A DNA stretch of 41,930 nt from Bacteroidota bacterium (GTDB taxonomy: Bacteria > Bacteroidota > Bacteroidia > Bacteroidales > VadinHA17): contig DRPN01000184.1 of NCBI GenBank assembly GCA_011374625.1, forward strand, positions 1 through 41,930, written 5' to 3'. The notes below the pieces were generated by a model, which saw nothing but the letters and a program-made list of their open reading frames with translations, made no database searches and was not told the origin of the DNA. Below, in pieces: positions 7,827 to 18,910 of the stretch. How positions within the stretch are numbered: the stretch's first letter is position 1; every line of letters starts with the position of its first letter. The position numbers were made by a program, and so were the translations under genes.

Positions 7827-10763
7827 GTGAGAAAAATAAAAAAAATATTTTACCATACCGGCGTATCAATTATTTTCTTTTACTTTTTGATTAACAATAC
7901 TTTTGCGCAATTTTATAATAATGGGCAAGACCCTGCCTGTTTGAAATGGAAGCAAATCAACACAGAGCATTACCGAATCCTTTTTCCTGAGGATTTTTTA
8001 TCCAAATCCCAATATTTAGCCAATCTTTTTGAATATACCTATTCGTATGAAAACTATAGTCTGCAAAGCAATCCGCGTAAAATAACCGTAATTGTACATA
8101 ATCAGTCCGTGGTTTCAAACGGATTGGTGATATGGGCTCCACGACGGATTGAGTTGTATCCGGTCCCGGATCCGAATTCTTATCCTGATGATGCATTGGA
8201 TCAGCTCGCATTTCATGAGCTGAGGCATGTTGTGCAAATGGAGAAACTGAATGTTGGTTTTAGCCGGGCACTGAGTTACGTCGTTGGCGACATAGCAGCC
8301 GGAAGCATGGCGATCATGGTTCCTCAATGGTATATGGAAGGGGATGCGATTACGCAGGAAACCTTATTATCTCGCAGTGGTCGTGGCAGACTGCCCTCGT
8401 TTGAAATGGGACTGCGTGCTCTGACTCTGGAAAAGGGAAAGGTTTGGGATTATGATAAATCCCTGATGGATTCGTACAAGGATTATGTTCCCGGGAAATA
8501 TGAATACGGTTATCAGGTGGTAGCTTATTCACGAAACAAATATGGTGCTGAATTATGGGACAAAGCATTGTCGCAGGTTGCCAATAAACCTTATACCATT
8601 AACCCGGTGAATTTCTGTTTTCGCAAACAGGCAAATCTGACCAAGAAAAGATTGTATGATTCCACATTCTGGTATCTGCGAAAGGAATGGGACAGGAAAG
8701 ACAAAGAGAACGAAATCACCCCTTTCAGAAAACTAAATATCCGTAAAAAGAAAGCTTTTACCAGTTATCGTTTTCCGAGATATGTTAATGACTCATTGGT
8801 ATTGGTGGAAAAATCAGGGATCGATCAGATCAACCGGTTCGTGCTGATTGATAGAAAAGGAAATGAACGGGTCGTCCATATCCCCGGTTATTATGAGCCG
8901 GTAAGATTGTCGGTAGCTGACGGAAAAATAGTCTGGGCAGAGACCATTTATGACGAAAGATGGTATAACCGGAGTTTTTCAGACATTAAAATATATAATA
9001 TTATAGAACAAAAGGAATACCGGCTTTCCCGGCGTGCACGGTATTTTGCCCCTGATATTTCCCCTGATGGAAAGAAAATAGTTGCCGTGCGAATAGAAAC
9101 TGATAACCGGAATTTTATTGATATTCTCAATATCTCGGGGAAAGTACTCCAATCATTTTCACTACCGGGGAATATCACTTTTTTCAAACCAACCTGGAAG
9201 AATAATCAGTCATTGCTGGTTATTGTATTGTCAAAAGAAGGGAAAAGTATTGAGGAGTTAAATACTCTGACAGGAACCTGGCATGTTTGGGTGTCTCCGT
9301 CTTTTGACGATATTCAATCAGTGAGTGCTTCCGGGAGGTACATTTTTTTTCATGCTACTTATTCAGGGATTGATAATATTTATGCGTTGGATTGCCGGAG
9401 TAAAGATATTTGGCAGGTGACACGTTCACGTTTTGGGGCATCAGATGTGTGCGTTTCGCCGGATGAAAAAAAAATAGTGTACAATGATTATACCTCGAAA
9501 GGGTATAATGTAGCAGAAATACCGGTTGACCCTGCAAGCTGGATACCTCTGGACAAGATTAAGGATCTTTCGCTGCACATGTTTGACTCACTACTGAACC
9601 AGGAAAAGGGGTTGATCAATCAGGGGAGCCTTCCTGACTCGGTTTACTCCGTGAAATCATACTCGAAATTTACACACCTATTAAAAGTACATAGCTGGCT
9701 TCCTTTTTATTTTGATTATGATAATATCAGTCTTGATAACATTCCTGTTTATCCGGGCGTTGTTTTATATTCTCAGAACTATTTGAGCACACTCGAAGGT
9801 TCACAGGGATATGCTTATAAGGATCGTGAACACCGGCTCATCACCAGTGTAACTTATCGGGGTCTGTATCCTGTTTTTAAGTTTATGGAAGAATACGGGG
9901 GCTCTCCGATGGTCTATCAGGATTCTGCAGCCACTCCCTTGTCGGATCACTTACCGCCCAGGAGCGATTTTACCATGCAGGTATATGTTCCGTTAAACCT
10001 CACCATCAACAAGTATGACCGGGGGCTAACACCTTCGGTGAATTTCCGTTTCACCAATAGCTATGTCTGGTCGGATTATTTACATAAATACAATAAAAAC
10101 AGGATATTCCTTTCTTACCGGTTGTATTATTATAATTTATTAAAGATGAGCCAACGGGATATACTGCCACGTCTTGGATTTACTCTGGATACGAGATTTA
10201 TTCATGCCCCCTGGGATAGAGAAGATTATGGGACCATAACTTATTTTCAGGGAAAACTGTATTTACCGGGAATCATGAAACACCATACTTTATCCCTGCA
10301 GGCAGGTTATGAAAAACAGAAGCTGGTTAGGTTTTACTACCTTAACCATCTTCATTATCCCCGGGGTTATCATTACTGGTTGTCTGAAAAATTAAAGACA
10401 TTCAATGCCCATTATGATTTCCCCGTTTTCTATCCGGATTTTTCCATTGGATCATTGCTTTATATTTCCCGTTTTTCCGGTTCCTTGTTTTACGAAATGG
10501 CACAAGGAGAAAAAAACCTCAATTACCAAAACTATGAATATTCCGATCTCAAGTCCTTTCAGGGCTGTGGGGGGAAACTTACGGTAGATTTCAATGTTTT
10601 CAGGATAGAGTTTCCTTTAAGTTTGGGTTTTTGGACAGCATATAATCCCGATATAGACCGGGTAAATACCGGATTTGATTTCAGCATCAATGTTTACGGT
10701 TTGCGTATAAACCGTCAGCGCAGGCCGTTGTTGCCCGGAAGCGTTGCTGCAAGATTGCAGTAG
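7827..10763 (+). CDS. Secreted protein: HExxH peptidase-like domain, beta-propeller, probable outer-membrane barrel
   Basis: 978 residues with a signal peptide (about 1-27, ending NTFAQ). Residues 40-300 resemble MA-clan gluzincins: HELRH at 130-134 (HExxH) and WYMEGDA with E171, the position of the third zinc ligand in the peptidase MA group. Residues about 300-580 contain TolB-like PD40 repeats (DISPDGKKIVAVR and CVSPDEKKIVY). From about 630 to the end, alternating aromatic/polar strands suggest an outer-membrane barrel. The frame opens with GTG at 7827; the only ATG just upstream runs straight into a stop. It faces the decarboxylase gene with 3 bp between stops. Bacteroidota annotation often calls such proteins TolB-like; proteolytic activity and barrel are inference. 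Confidence 0.75.
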   Translation: MRKIKKIFYHTGVSIIFFYFLINNTFAQFYNNGQDPACLKWKQINTEHYRILFPEDFLSKSQYLANLFEYTYSYENYSLQSNPRKITVIVHNQSVVSNGLVIWAPRRIELYPVPDPNSYPDDALDQLAFHELRHVVQMEKLNVGFSRALSYVVGDIAAGSMAIMVPQWYMEGDAITQETLLSRSGRGRLPSFEMGLRALTLEKGKVWDYDKSLMDSYKDYVPGKYEYGYQVVAYSRNKYGAELWDKALSQVANKPYTINPVNFCFRKQANLTKKRLYDSTFWYLRKEWDRKDKENEITPFRKLNIRKKKAFTSYRFPRYVNDSLVLVEKSGIDQINRFVLIDRKGNERVVHIPGYYEPVRLSVADGKIVWAETIYDERWYNRSFSDIKIYNIIEQKEYRLSRRARYFAPDISPDGKKIVAVRIETDNRNFIDILNISGKVLQSFSLPGNITFFKPTWKNNQSLLVIVLSKEGKSIEELNTLTGTWHVWVSPSFDDIQSVSASGRYIFFHATYSGIDNIYALDCRSKDIWQVTRSRFGASDVCVSPDEKKIVYNDYTSKGYNVAEIPVDPASWIPLDKIKDLSLHMFDSLLNQEKGLINQGSLPDSVYSVKSYSKFTHLLKVHSWLPFYFDYDNISLDNIPVYPGVVLYSQNYLSTLEGSQGYAYKDREHRLITSVTYRGLYPVFKFMEEYGGSPMVYQDSAATPLSDHLPPRSDFTMQVYVPLNLTINKYDRGLTPSVNFRFTNSYVWSDYLHKYNKNRIFLSYRLYYYNLLKMSQRDILPRLGFTLDTRFIHAPWDREDYGTITYFQGKLYLPGIMKHHTLSLQAGYEKQKLVRFYYLNHLHYPRGYHYWLSEKLKTFNAHYDFPVFYPDFSIGSLLYISRFSGSLFYEMAQGEKNLNYQNYEYSDLKSFQGCGGKLTVDFNVFRIEFPLSLGFWTAYNPDIDRVNTGFDFSINVYGLRINRQRRPLLPGSVAARLQ

Positions 10764-10766
10764 TGA

Positions 10767-12185
10767 TCAGCTTATTTCCATGGCTGTCCGGATTATTTCG
10801 GACCAGGCTTTACGCACATGTTCCTCACGGGTATAGGTCTGACCGATCACAAAACGGATGGTGAATTTTCCATGCAGACGGGTGTGGGTAAAATATACTT
10901 TTCCCGAGCGGTTCAGTGTATCCATAAGCTGCTGGTTTATCCGGTTCAGGGTTTCTTCATCCATACCGGAAGGATGATACCTGAAACAAACTGTGTTGAG
11001 AGGGGCTGGTGCCAAGAGCTCAAAATCAGGGGCTTCTTCGACATTTTGTCTGATCATGTGTGCCAGGCGGATATGTTCACGGAGTGTTTCCTGCATTTTC
11101 CGTAGCCCGAAATTGCGCAGTACAAACCATAGTTTCAGGGCACGGAAGCGGCGTCCGAGTTGAATACCCCAGTCACGGTAGTCGTTGACACGACCATGGG
11201 TTTTTGTCTTCAGGTATTCGGGAAGTATCTCAAACGTACGGATCAGGGCTGCTTTGTCTTTTACAAAATAAAGAGAACAATCAAAGTTAGTGAACAGCCA
11301 TTTGTGGGCATTGAAGACAAAAGTATCCACATCTTCAATGCCTTCGATCATAAAGCGGTACTCAGGCAGGATGAGCGCCGAGCCGGCCAGGGCGGCATCT
11401 ACATGCACCCATAGCCCGTATTCTTTGGCAACGTTTGTGATCTCTTTGAGAGGGTCAATGGCTGTGGTGCCGGTGGTACCCAGGGTGGCAACCACTGCCA
11501 GCGGATTGAATCCCCGGCGGAGGTCGTTTTGTATGGCTTCCCTCAAAGAATCCGTGTCCATGCTGAAGTCTTTCTTAACAGCACATTTTACCAGGTTTTC
11601 TTTCCCGAAACCAGCAATTTTAACTGCCTTCTCTATGGAAGAATGAGTTTCTTCAGAAGCGTAGACACGAAATTTTTCTGTGCCGGAGAATCCTTTTTCG
11701 TTGATAGCAAAGTGGGTATATTGTTCGCGGGCAGTCAGCAGGGAGGTAAGTGTGGCGGTAGATGCGGTGTCTTGAATAACCCCGTCGAAAGAAGAGGGTA
11801 TGCCGGTGAGATACATAATCCATTGCATCATTTTTTCTTCCAACTCGGCAGCAGCCGGCGAGGTTTCCCATACCATACACTGAGCTCCCAGCGTGGCGGT
11901 GAGCATCTCTGCCAGTACGGACGGATAACTGCTGTTAGCAGGAAAGTAAGCAAAGAAATCCGGACTCTGCCAGTGGGTGATCCCGGGGATGATTTTCTCT
12001 TCGAAATCTTTCAGGATGACCTCCATGGGTTCTTCTTGTTCAGGAGGAGTATCCGGTAAACAAGACAGGATCTCGCCGGGTTTCACGCCGGATTTTACCG
12101 GGTATTTTTCAATATTTTCGTAATAATCGGCCATCCAGTCAACCACCTGATAGGCAAATTTCCTGAAGCCTTTGGTATCAAGCAT
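10767..12185 (-). CDS. Aromatic-L-amino-acid decarboxylase (group II PLP decarboxylase)
   Basis: 472 residues, the usual length of animal and plant AADC/TDC enzymes, and collinear with them. Visible functional residues: THWQSPDFFAYFPANSSYPS in the substrate pocket; H181 in EETHSS, which stacks on PLP; D263 in VHVDAALAG, pairing with the pyridine nitrogen; Schiff-base K295 in FNAHKWLFTNFDCS; and Y336 in NDYRDWGIQLGRRFR. Tyr rather than Phe in that catalytic loop favours decarboxylation over aldehyde synthesis. The likely reaction is L-Trp, L-Tyr, L-Phe or L-DOPA to the matching amine; which one cannot be read from sequence. Cytoplasmic. No amine exporter or permease gene adjoins it, and it appears to be monocistronic. 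Confidence 0.9.
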   Translation of the reverse strand: MLDTKGFRKFAYQVVDWMADYYENIEKYPVKSGVKPGEILSCLPDTPPEQEEPMEVILKDFEEKIIPGITHWQSPDFFAYFPANSSYPSVLAEMLTATLGAQCMVWETSPAAAELEEKMMQWIMYLTGIPSSFDGVIQDTASTATLTSLLTAREQYTHFAINEKGFSGTEKFRVYASEETHSSIEKAVKIAGFGKENLVKCAVKKDFSMDTDSLREAIQNDLRRGFNPLAVVATLGTTGTTAIDPLKEITNVAKEYGLWVHVDAALAGSALILPEYRFMIEGIEDVDTFVFNAHKWLFTNFDCSLYFVKDKAALIRTFEILPEYLKTKTHGRVNDYRDWGIQLGRRFRALKLWFVLRNFGLRKMQETLREHIRLAHMIRQNVEEAPDFELLAPAPLNTVCFRYHPSGMDEETLNRINQQLMDTLNRSGKVYFTHTRLHGKFTIRFVIGQTYTREEHVRKAWSEIIRTAMEIS

Positions 12186-12226
12186 AATAATATAAGATTT
12201 GAAGTGTTTATATCTCTGACTTTATT

Positions 12227-12249
12227 TCACTTCCGCCGGGAAGGAGTGA
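12227..12249 (-). terminator. Hairpin after the ATP synthase/hydrolase transcript
   Basis: TCACTTCC (12227-12234) can pair with the following GGAAGG-AGTGA (bulged stem, loop GCCG), 12 bp beyond the stop of the hydrolase gene on the minus strand. There is no U-run after it (AAATAAAG), so it may be a weak terminator or an RNA 3'-end stabiliser. Confidence 0.3.
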
Positions 12250-12260
12250 CGACGAATATT

Positions 12261-13043
12261 CTATAATTTTTTAACGTTTTTGAAGAACATTAGCAGGGAA
12301 AGCCAGTAGTCGTCGGATGCCGGGTTGGATTCAGACAAGGCAGCTACACCGTGTTCTCCTTCTGCCCGGGAGGGTACAAAAACAGTTTTTTTGTCGTCCG
12401 GAATATTTTTGGAGATTTCAATCAGATAAGGATATTCAAATTTAGTTCCGGCGATCAGCGTTAATTTGTCATATCCCTGTAAAGAATCACAAACCGGGAT
12501 TTGTGGCTTAAAGAACTCTCCGGGACTGAATGCTACCACGGCTTTTACATCCGGGTTATTTTTTGCTGCAAGCAGACAAAGGGAAGCGGAAAAAGAGCTT
12601 CCAAATAAAACGACCGGCCGGCGGCTTCTTTGAACAGCATAACGGATTGCCCCTTCAATATCCTTAAGACAGTCGCTCTTTTTGGGGTAAAGATGGAGTG
12701 AATCGGCCCTTCTGGCCGTTTCATTGGAAACATAATGACTTTCTTTTCCCTGGCGCAGGTCGACAGCCAGGCAATTATACCCGATCTTGACCAATCGAAG
12801 GGCAATTTTCCTGTATTCTCCACGGCTGGCATCTTCATCGTGAAAAAGCAGGATAAAAGCTTCATCTGCATTGCCGGTGTATAGATCTGCGGTAACCTTC
12901 AAAGAGTCAATAGCAGGAAAGATAACTTTATCCTGAGCTTTGGTTGATGGGATAAAGTTCAAGAAAAAAAAGAATAAGATAACCGGAGTTTTAGGTAAAC
13001 TCCCCGAGAATAGTAATGTGGTTATTTTTTGCTTCAATGACAC
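12261..13043 (-). CDS. Secreted alpha/beta hydrolase (dienelactone hydrolase-like)
   Basis: 260 residues if the GTG at 13043 is used. The N-terminal region has a hydrophobic core (VILFFFFLNFI) ending STKAQ, a signal peptide with an unusually long first part. The mature protein has an alpha/beta-hydrolase layout: FILLFHDEDASRGEY (oxyanion region), YNCLAVDLRQG, nucleophile elbow GSSFSAS, and a late His in EGEHGV. The substrate is unknown; an esterase acting in the periplasm is plausible. With this start it overlaps the end of atpC by 53 bp. No ATG exists nearby, and the alternative TTG at the FFFFLNF segment would truncate the signal peptide. It is the last gene of the ATP synthase run. Confidence 0.75.
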   Translation of the reverse strand: MSLKQKITTLLFSGSLPKTPVILFFFFLNFIPSTKAQDKVIFPAIDSLKVTADLYTGNADEAFILLFHDEDASRGEYRKIALRLVKIGYNCLAVDLRQGKESHYVSNETARRADSLHLYPKKSDCLKDIEGAIRYAVQRSRRPVVLFGSSFSASLCLLAAKNNPDVKAVVAFSPGEFFKPQIPVCDSLQGYDKLTLIAGTKFEYPYLIEISKNIPDDKKTVFVPSRAEGEHGVAALSESNPASDDYWLSLLMFFKNVKKL

Positions 13044-13233
13044 CTCCGTTTAATTCTACTGTTTTTTCCTGTCCTTCGTTGGTGATATAACGTATTGTCC
13101 CCTCCTGCAGCGTGGAAATGATAGGGGCATGGTTGTGCAGAATCTCAAAAGATCCTTTGGTCCCCGGAACCTGTATCAATCTGACCTCTCCGGTAAAGAC
13201 CTTCTTCTCTGGTGTTATGATTTCAAGATACAA
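12991..13233 (-). CDS. atpC: ATP synthase epsilon subunit (short form)
   Basis: The F1 central-stalk subunit. The conserved protein starts LYLEIITPEKKVFTGEV, so I place the start at the TTG at 13233 (80 residues), 16 bp after the atpD stop. Although the frame is open to an ATG at 13347, that extension would lie inside atpD and reads as non-conserved sequence. The visible part is only the N-terminal beta-sandwich (TPEKKVFTGEVRLIQVPGTKG, FEILHNHAPIISTL, VELNGGVIEAKNNHITIL). The inhibitory C-terminal helix domain of E. coli epsilon is absent, which is normal for Bacteroidota. Confidence 0.88.
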   Translation of the reverse strand: MYLEIITPEKKVFTGEVRLIQVPGTKGSFEILHNHAPIISTLQEGTIRYITNEGQEKTVELNGGVIEAKNNHITILGEFT

Positions 13234-13249
13234 GGCAGTAGCTTTTAGT

Positions 13250-14764
<1,515 letters not shown>

Positions 14765-14844
14765 TTATCTGAACTTTTATGTTACAAATTTTATATATTT
14801 TAATAAATAATTCCCTTCACTTAAATGAGTTGAAGCAATATTTT

Positions 14845-15819
14845 CTATTTCGTCCTTGATATCAGGTTTGTGATAAGTTCTTCCAGCAATTTCCTTCTCT
14901 CTATGCTGACTTCTGTTTTTGCCAGCTCATTCATCCCTTTCCGGAAATAATCAGTTATTATGTTTTTGGTTATTTCCGGAATATTTACCGAATCGTAAAA
15001 GTTCTTGATCGTGGAAATATATTCCCGGTCATTAGTTATGGGAGCGTTCAATATTTCCAGCATCTCTTTTTTCCTGGCTTCGGGCAGGTGTCCAAGCGTA
15101 TAAACCGGCAAAAAAGTTTTTTTATTACTGAGAATATCTCCGCCGATTGTTTTTCCAAAAGTTTCCGTATCTCCGTAAGTGTCCAGGAAATCATCCTGAA
15201 TCTGGAATGCCAGTCCGAGATATCTTCCGCACTCATAGAGATGATTGGTCTGTTCTTCTGTCGCTCCGGCAATAATTCCACCTATTTTCATAGCTCCGGC
15301 CAGTAGAACAGCCGTTTTCAGCTCAATCATTGTCAGATAATCATCTATCGTAATTTCCGGAATGTTTTCATAATTCATATCCAGTTGCTGGCCTTCACAT
15401 ACCTTTAAGGCTGTATCATTGAAAATTTTCAGCAGCTGATATAGTCTGTCATGGGGTGCTTTTAACAGATACCTGTATGCATAGATAGAAAGAGCATCTC
15501 CTGACAGGATTCCGATATTCACATTCCACTGCGTGTGGACAGTGGAATGATTTCTCCGCAGTACGGCATGATCCATGATATCGTCGTGAATCAGCGTAAA
15601 GTTATGAAATAATTCAATGCTGATGGCAGGAGCCAGAGCGTCTTCGATATTGTCTCTGAAAAGATTGGTGGTCATAAGAGTTAGCACCGGACGGATACGT
15701 TTTCCCCCCAGGTTGAGGATATAACGGATAGGTTCGTACAATTCAACAGGAGTCTCCGGGATGTCCAGCTCCCGGATAATCTTATTAACTCTTTCGGACA
15801 ACTCGTTAAATGTATACAT
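14845..15819 (-). CDS. Polyprenyl (probably geranylgeranyl/farnesyl) diphosphate synthase
   Basis: 324-residue trans-prenyltransferase joining IPP to allylic diphosphates. The family's two Asp-rich motifs are present: DDIMD at 79-83 followed by the Arg pair (AVLRR), and DDFLD at 209-213. GGKRIRP near residue 39 binds IPP. The fifth residue before the first motif is aromatic (F74), which in this family usually limits the product to FPP/GGPP rather than long quinone side chains; this is inference. It sits between atpG (24 bp upstream) and atpD (80 bp downstream), on the same strand, and is presumably co-transcribed with the ATP synthase. Start ATG at 15819 gives the normal N terminus. Confidence 0.9.
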   Translation of the reverse strand: MYTFNELSERVNKIIRELDIPETPVELYEPIRYILNLGGKRIRPVLTLMTTNLFRDNIEDALAPAISIELFHNFTLIHDDIMDHAVLRRNHSTVHTQWNVNIGILSGDALSIYAYRYLLKAPHDRLYQLLKIFNDTALKVCEGQQLDMNYENIPEITIDDYLTMIELKTAVLLAGAMKIGGIIAGATEEQTNHLYECGRYLGLAFQIQDDFLDTYGDTETFGKTIGGDILSNKKTFLPVYTLGHLPEARKKEMLEILNAPITNDREYISTIKNFYDSVNIPEITKNIITDYFRKGMNELAKTEVSIERRKLLEELITNLISRTK

Positions 15820-15843
15820 AGTGACTCGACAGGCTTAATCTAA

Positions 15844-16725
15844 TTATTGTTTTAATGCTTCGGCTCCTCCTACGATATCCAGGATCTCTTTGGTAATAGC
15901 AGCCTGGCGGGCCTTGTTATAATGCAGGGTAAGTTCTTTGATCAGCTCATTGGCATTATCGGTAGCCTGATGCATGGCTGTCATTCTGGCCCCGTGCTCT
16001 GCCGAAAAAGAATCCAGCAGAACTTTATAAAACTGAATATTCAGGGTTTTTGGGATCAGGTCGTTTATCAGTTCGTCCCTGTCCGGTTCAAAAATGTAAT
16101 CCGGGCTCATGCCGGACTTTTCCTCTTTGCCATTTCCAATGATAGGCAGGAAGGTCTCATGTGTAAGAATATGAACGGCTGCATTCTTGAATTGGTTGTA
16201 TATAAAGTCGATCCGGTCATATTTTCCGGAAAGGAACAAGTCGACAAAATAGGTTCCCTGTTCAACGACTTCTGCAAAATTAAGTTGGTCAAAAATCCAG
16301 GTATTGGATCCTTCCAGGGGATATTTTTTTGATTTCAGAAAATCAGCTCCTTTTTTCCCTATGGCAAAGAAGGAAAGTTGTTTTTGCTTCCATTGTGTGG
16401 CATATTCAGTAGTAGCTATTTCGAGGGCTTTTGAGATGGCATTGTTGTTAAAAGCGCCGCAAAGGCCCCGGTTTGAAGTTACCAGGATAAGAAGTACTTT
16501 TTCGGGTGGACGGTCCTCCATCAATGAATTCTCCACATCATTCTCCAGACCCTGGCAGATGCTGGTCATGATTTGTTTGAGTTTGTTGGCATAAGGCCGG
16601 AGCATAAGAATTTTTTCCTGATTTTTTCTCAGCTTGGCTGCAGCCACCATTTTCATGGCTTGTGTGATCTGCCGTGTTGACCTGACACTGGTGATCCGGG
16701 TTCGTATTTCTTTTAATCCTGCCAT
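15844..16725 (-). CDS. atpG: ATP synthase gamma subunit
   Basis: 293 residues; rotor shaft of F1. Begins MAGLKEIRTRITSVRSTRQITQAMKMVAAAKLRK, the hallmark N-terminal coiled-coil helix, and ends with the matching C-terminal helix (MHQATDNANELIKELTLHYN, KARQAAITKEILDIVGGAEAL). The middle contains LLILVTSNRGLCGAFNNN. It lies 18 bp downstream of atpA. No insertions of note. Confidence 0.97.
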   Translation of the reverse strand: MAGLKEIRTRITSVRSTRQITQAMKMVAAAKLRKNQEKILMLRPYANKLKQIMTSICQGLENDVENSLMEDRPPEKVLLILVTSNRGLCGAFNNNAISKALEIATTEYATQWKQKQLSFFAIGKKGADFLKSKKYPLEGSNTWIFDQLNFAEVVEQGTYFVDLFLSGKYDRIDFIYNQFKNAAVHILTHETFLPIIGNGKEEKSGMSPDYIFEPDRDELINDLIPKTLNIQFYKVLLDSFSAEHGARMTAMHQATDNANELIKELTLHYNKARQAAITKEILDIVGGAEALKQ

Positions 16726-16743
16726 AAAATTAGGAAAAATAAG

Positions 16744-18333
16744 TTATTCTTCTTTTTTATACTTAGACGTCAGGTTGGTAATGATCTCCTCGAGTTTTTT
16801 GGCTACTTCATCCGGAAATTCTCCTTTTTTGATGGTTTTCAGGATATCCTTGTGTTTGAGTTCCAAGAATTCAAGATATTCTTTCTCAAAGTCTTTAACC
16901 TTGCTCACGGGCACGTCCCTAAGCAACCCTTTGGTTCCGGCAAATATGATAGCGACCTGTTTTTCCACAGGTAACGGAGAGTATTGATCTTGTTTCAGAA
17001 TCTCTACGTTTTTAGCACCTTTGTCAAGGATCGCCAGTGTAGAGACATCCAGATCGGAACCGAATTTAGCGAAAGCTTCCAGTTCGCGATATTGGGCCTG
17101 ATCGAGCTTCAGGGTGCCGGCTACCTTTTTCATGGATTTGATCTGGGCGGCGCCTCCCACACGGCTGACGGATATTCCCACATTGATGGCCGGGCGTACC
17201 CCCGCATTGAAGAGGTCGGATTCCAGAAATATCTGGCCGTCAGTGATAGAGATCACATTGGTCGGAATATAAGCAGAAACGTCGCCGGCCTGGGTTTCAA
17301 TGATCGGTAACGCAGTGAGCGATCCTCCGCCTTTCACCATTTTCTTTATAGATGGTGGAATATCATTCATCTGGGCGGCGATTTCATCCGATTCGATGAT
17401 CTTAGCAGCCCGTTCCAGGAGGCGGGAATGCAGGTAGAACACATCGCCGGGATAAGCTTCACGACCCGGAGGACGACGAAGCAACAAGGATACTTCACGG
17501 TAGGAGACAGCTTGTTTGGATAAATCGTCGTAGATGATCAGAGCTGCTTCGCCGGTATCGCGGAAGAATTCGCCAATGGCAGCACCGGCAAAAGGAGCAT
17601 AAAACTGAAGAGCTGCCGGATCGGAGGCGGTAGCCGCAACGATCACAGTATAATCCATGGCCCCATAATCTTCCAGGGTCTTGGCGATATTGGCCACGGT
17701 TGAACCTTTCTGGCCTATGGCTACATAAATACAATAAAGCGGGTTCCCGTCCAGGAAGTTTTGTCGCTGATTGATGATCGTATCAATGGCGATAGCGGTC
17801 TTCCCGGTTTGGCGGTCGCCGATGATCAGCTCACGTTGGCCCCGTCCTATGGGGATCATGGCATCAATGGCTTTGATCCCGGTCTGTACCGGCTCATTCA
17901 CCGGTTGCCGGAAAATCACGCCGGGAGCCTTTCTCTCAAAGGGCATCTCGTAAAGGTCTCCTTTGATGGGGCCTTTGCCGTCGAGAGGCTGTCCCAGAGG
18001 ATTGATAACCCTGCCCAGCAATGACTTTCCTGCCATGATGGAAGAGATACGGTGAAGTCTTTTGACAGTGTCTCCTTCCCTGATGCCTTCGGAAGGTCCC
18101 AGGAGTACGGCTCCCACATTATCTTCTTCAAGGTTCATCACAATTCCCTGTACCCCGTTTTCAAATTCGATAAGTTCGTTGGACTGTACGTTTGAAAGAC
18201 CGTAAATGCGGGCGATGCCGTCGCCTACTTGCAGGACGGTCCCCACTTCTTCCATGGAGATCCGTGAGGTGATACCTTCGATTTGTTGTTTTAATATCTC
18301 CGATACTTCACTGGGTTTGATTGTAGTAGCCAT
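16744..18333 (-). CDS. atpA: ATP synthase alpha subunit
   Basis: 529-residue non-catalytic nucleotide-binding F1 subunit. P-loop GDRQTGKT at 172-179; [15 protein letters not shown] near residue 390 carries the arginine finger region; the N-terminal barrel ([17 protein letters not shown]) and C-terminal bundle are full length. It lies 15 bp after atpH. The longish frames on the opposite strand are shadows. Confidence 0.98.
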   Translation of the reverse strand: MATTIKPSEVSEILKQQIEGITSRISMEEVGTVLQVGDGIARIYGLSNVQSNELIEFENGVQGIVMNLEEDNVGAVLLGPSEGIREGDTVKRLHRISSIMAGKSLLGRVINPLGQPLDGKGPIKGDLYEMPFERKAPGVIFRQPVNEPVQTGIKAIDAMIPIGRGQRELIIGDRQTGKTAIAIDTIINQRQNFLDGNPLYCIYVAIGQKGSTVANIAKTLEDYGAMDYTVIVAATASDPAALQFYAPFAGAAIGEFFRDTGEAALIIYDDLSKQAVSYREVSLLLRRPPGREAYPGDVFYLHSRLLERAAKIIESDEIAAQMNDIPPSIKKMVKGGGSLTALPIIETQAGDVSAYIPTNVISITDGQIFLESDLFNAGVRPAINVGISVSRVGGAAQIKSMKKVAGTLKLDQAQYRELEAFAKFGSDLDVSTLAILDKGAKNVEILKQDQYSPLPVEKQVAIIFAGTKGLLRDVPVSKVKDFEKEYLEFLELKHKDILKTIKKGEFPDEVAKKLEEIITNLTSKYKKEE

Positions 18334-18348
18334 AATGATACTTCTTTT

Positions 18349-18891
18349 CTATTTTGTTCTTGTAAGTTCTTTTTTCATGTTTTGCAGGGCTGAGCGGACA
18401 CTTGCATCAAACCGGACATCTTCAATGTTCAGGATGAAACCTCCTATAATTTCCGGGTCTGTCAGGGTGGCAAGCTGGATGTCAGACTTCAGTCTTTCGC
18501 TCAACCGTTTTTTGATTTTCTCTACAATATTTCTGCCAATAGTTTTGGTCGTTGTTAATTGTGCATAGGTAATTCCCTGTTGTTTTTTATACTGATCAAT
18601 AAAATCGCGTGCAATGTCAGGAAGGAAAACTTCCCGGTTGTTTTGCAGGATAACATCAAGAAAATGAGCAGTAAGTGACTGAACATGTGGGTAAAATGAG
18701 TTTTTCAGTACATTTATCTTTTCCGCCTCGGTGATGATGGGACTATCCAGAACATCCCTGAATTCCGGATTATCCTGTATGACAGACTGTATCAGGTTGA
18801 TATCCCGGAAAGCCTCTTCCAGCTTCCCGGCGTCACGGGCAGCTAAATAAAAGGCTTTGGCATATCTTACGGCTATTTGGCTGACGTTCAT
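18349..18891 (-). CDS. atpH: ATP synthase delta subunit (OSCP)
   Basis: 180 residues, the normal length. Links F1 to the peripheral stalk. N-terminal helical domain opens MNVSQIAVRYAKAFYLAA, as in the family; the C-terminal part has the typical ATLTDPEIIGGFILNIEDVRFDASVRSALQ region (seen around 135-170). Between atpF (19 bp upstream) and atpA. Confidence 0.95.
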   Translation of the reverse strand: MNVSQIAVRYAKAFYLAARDAGKLEEAFRDINLIQSVIQDNPEFRDVLDSPIITEAEKINVLKNSFYPHVQSLTAHFLDVILQNNREVFLPDIARDFIDQYKKQQGITYAQLTTTKTIGRNIVEKIKKRLSERLKSDIQLATLTDPEIIGGFILNIEDVRFDASVRSALQNMKKELTRTK

Positions 18892-18910
18892 AGATTGTTG
18901 TGTGAAAGAG

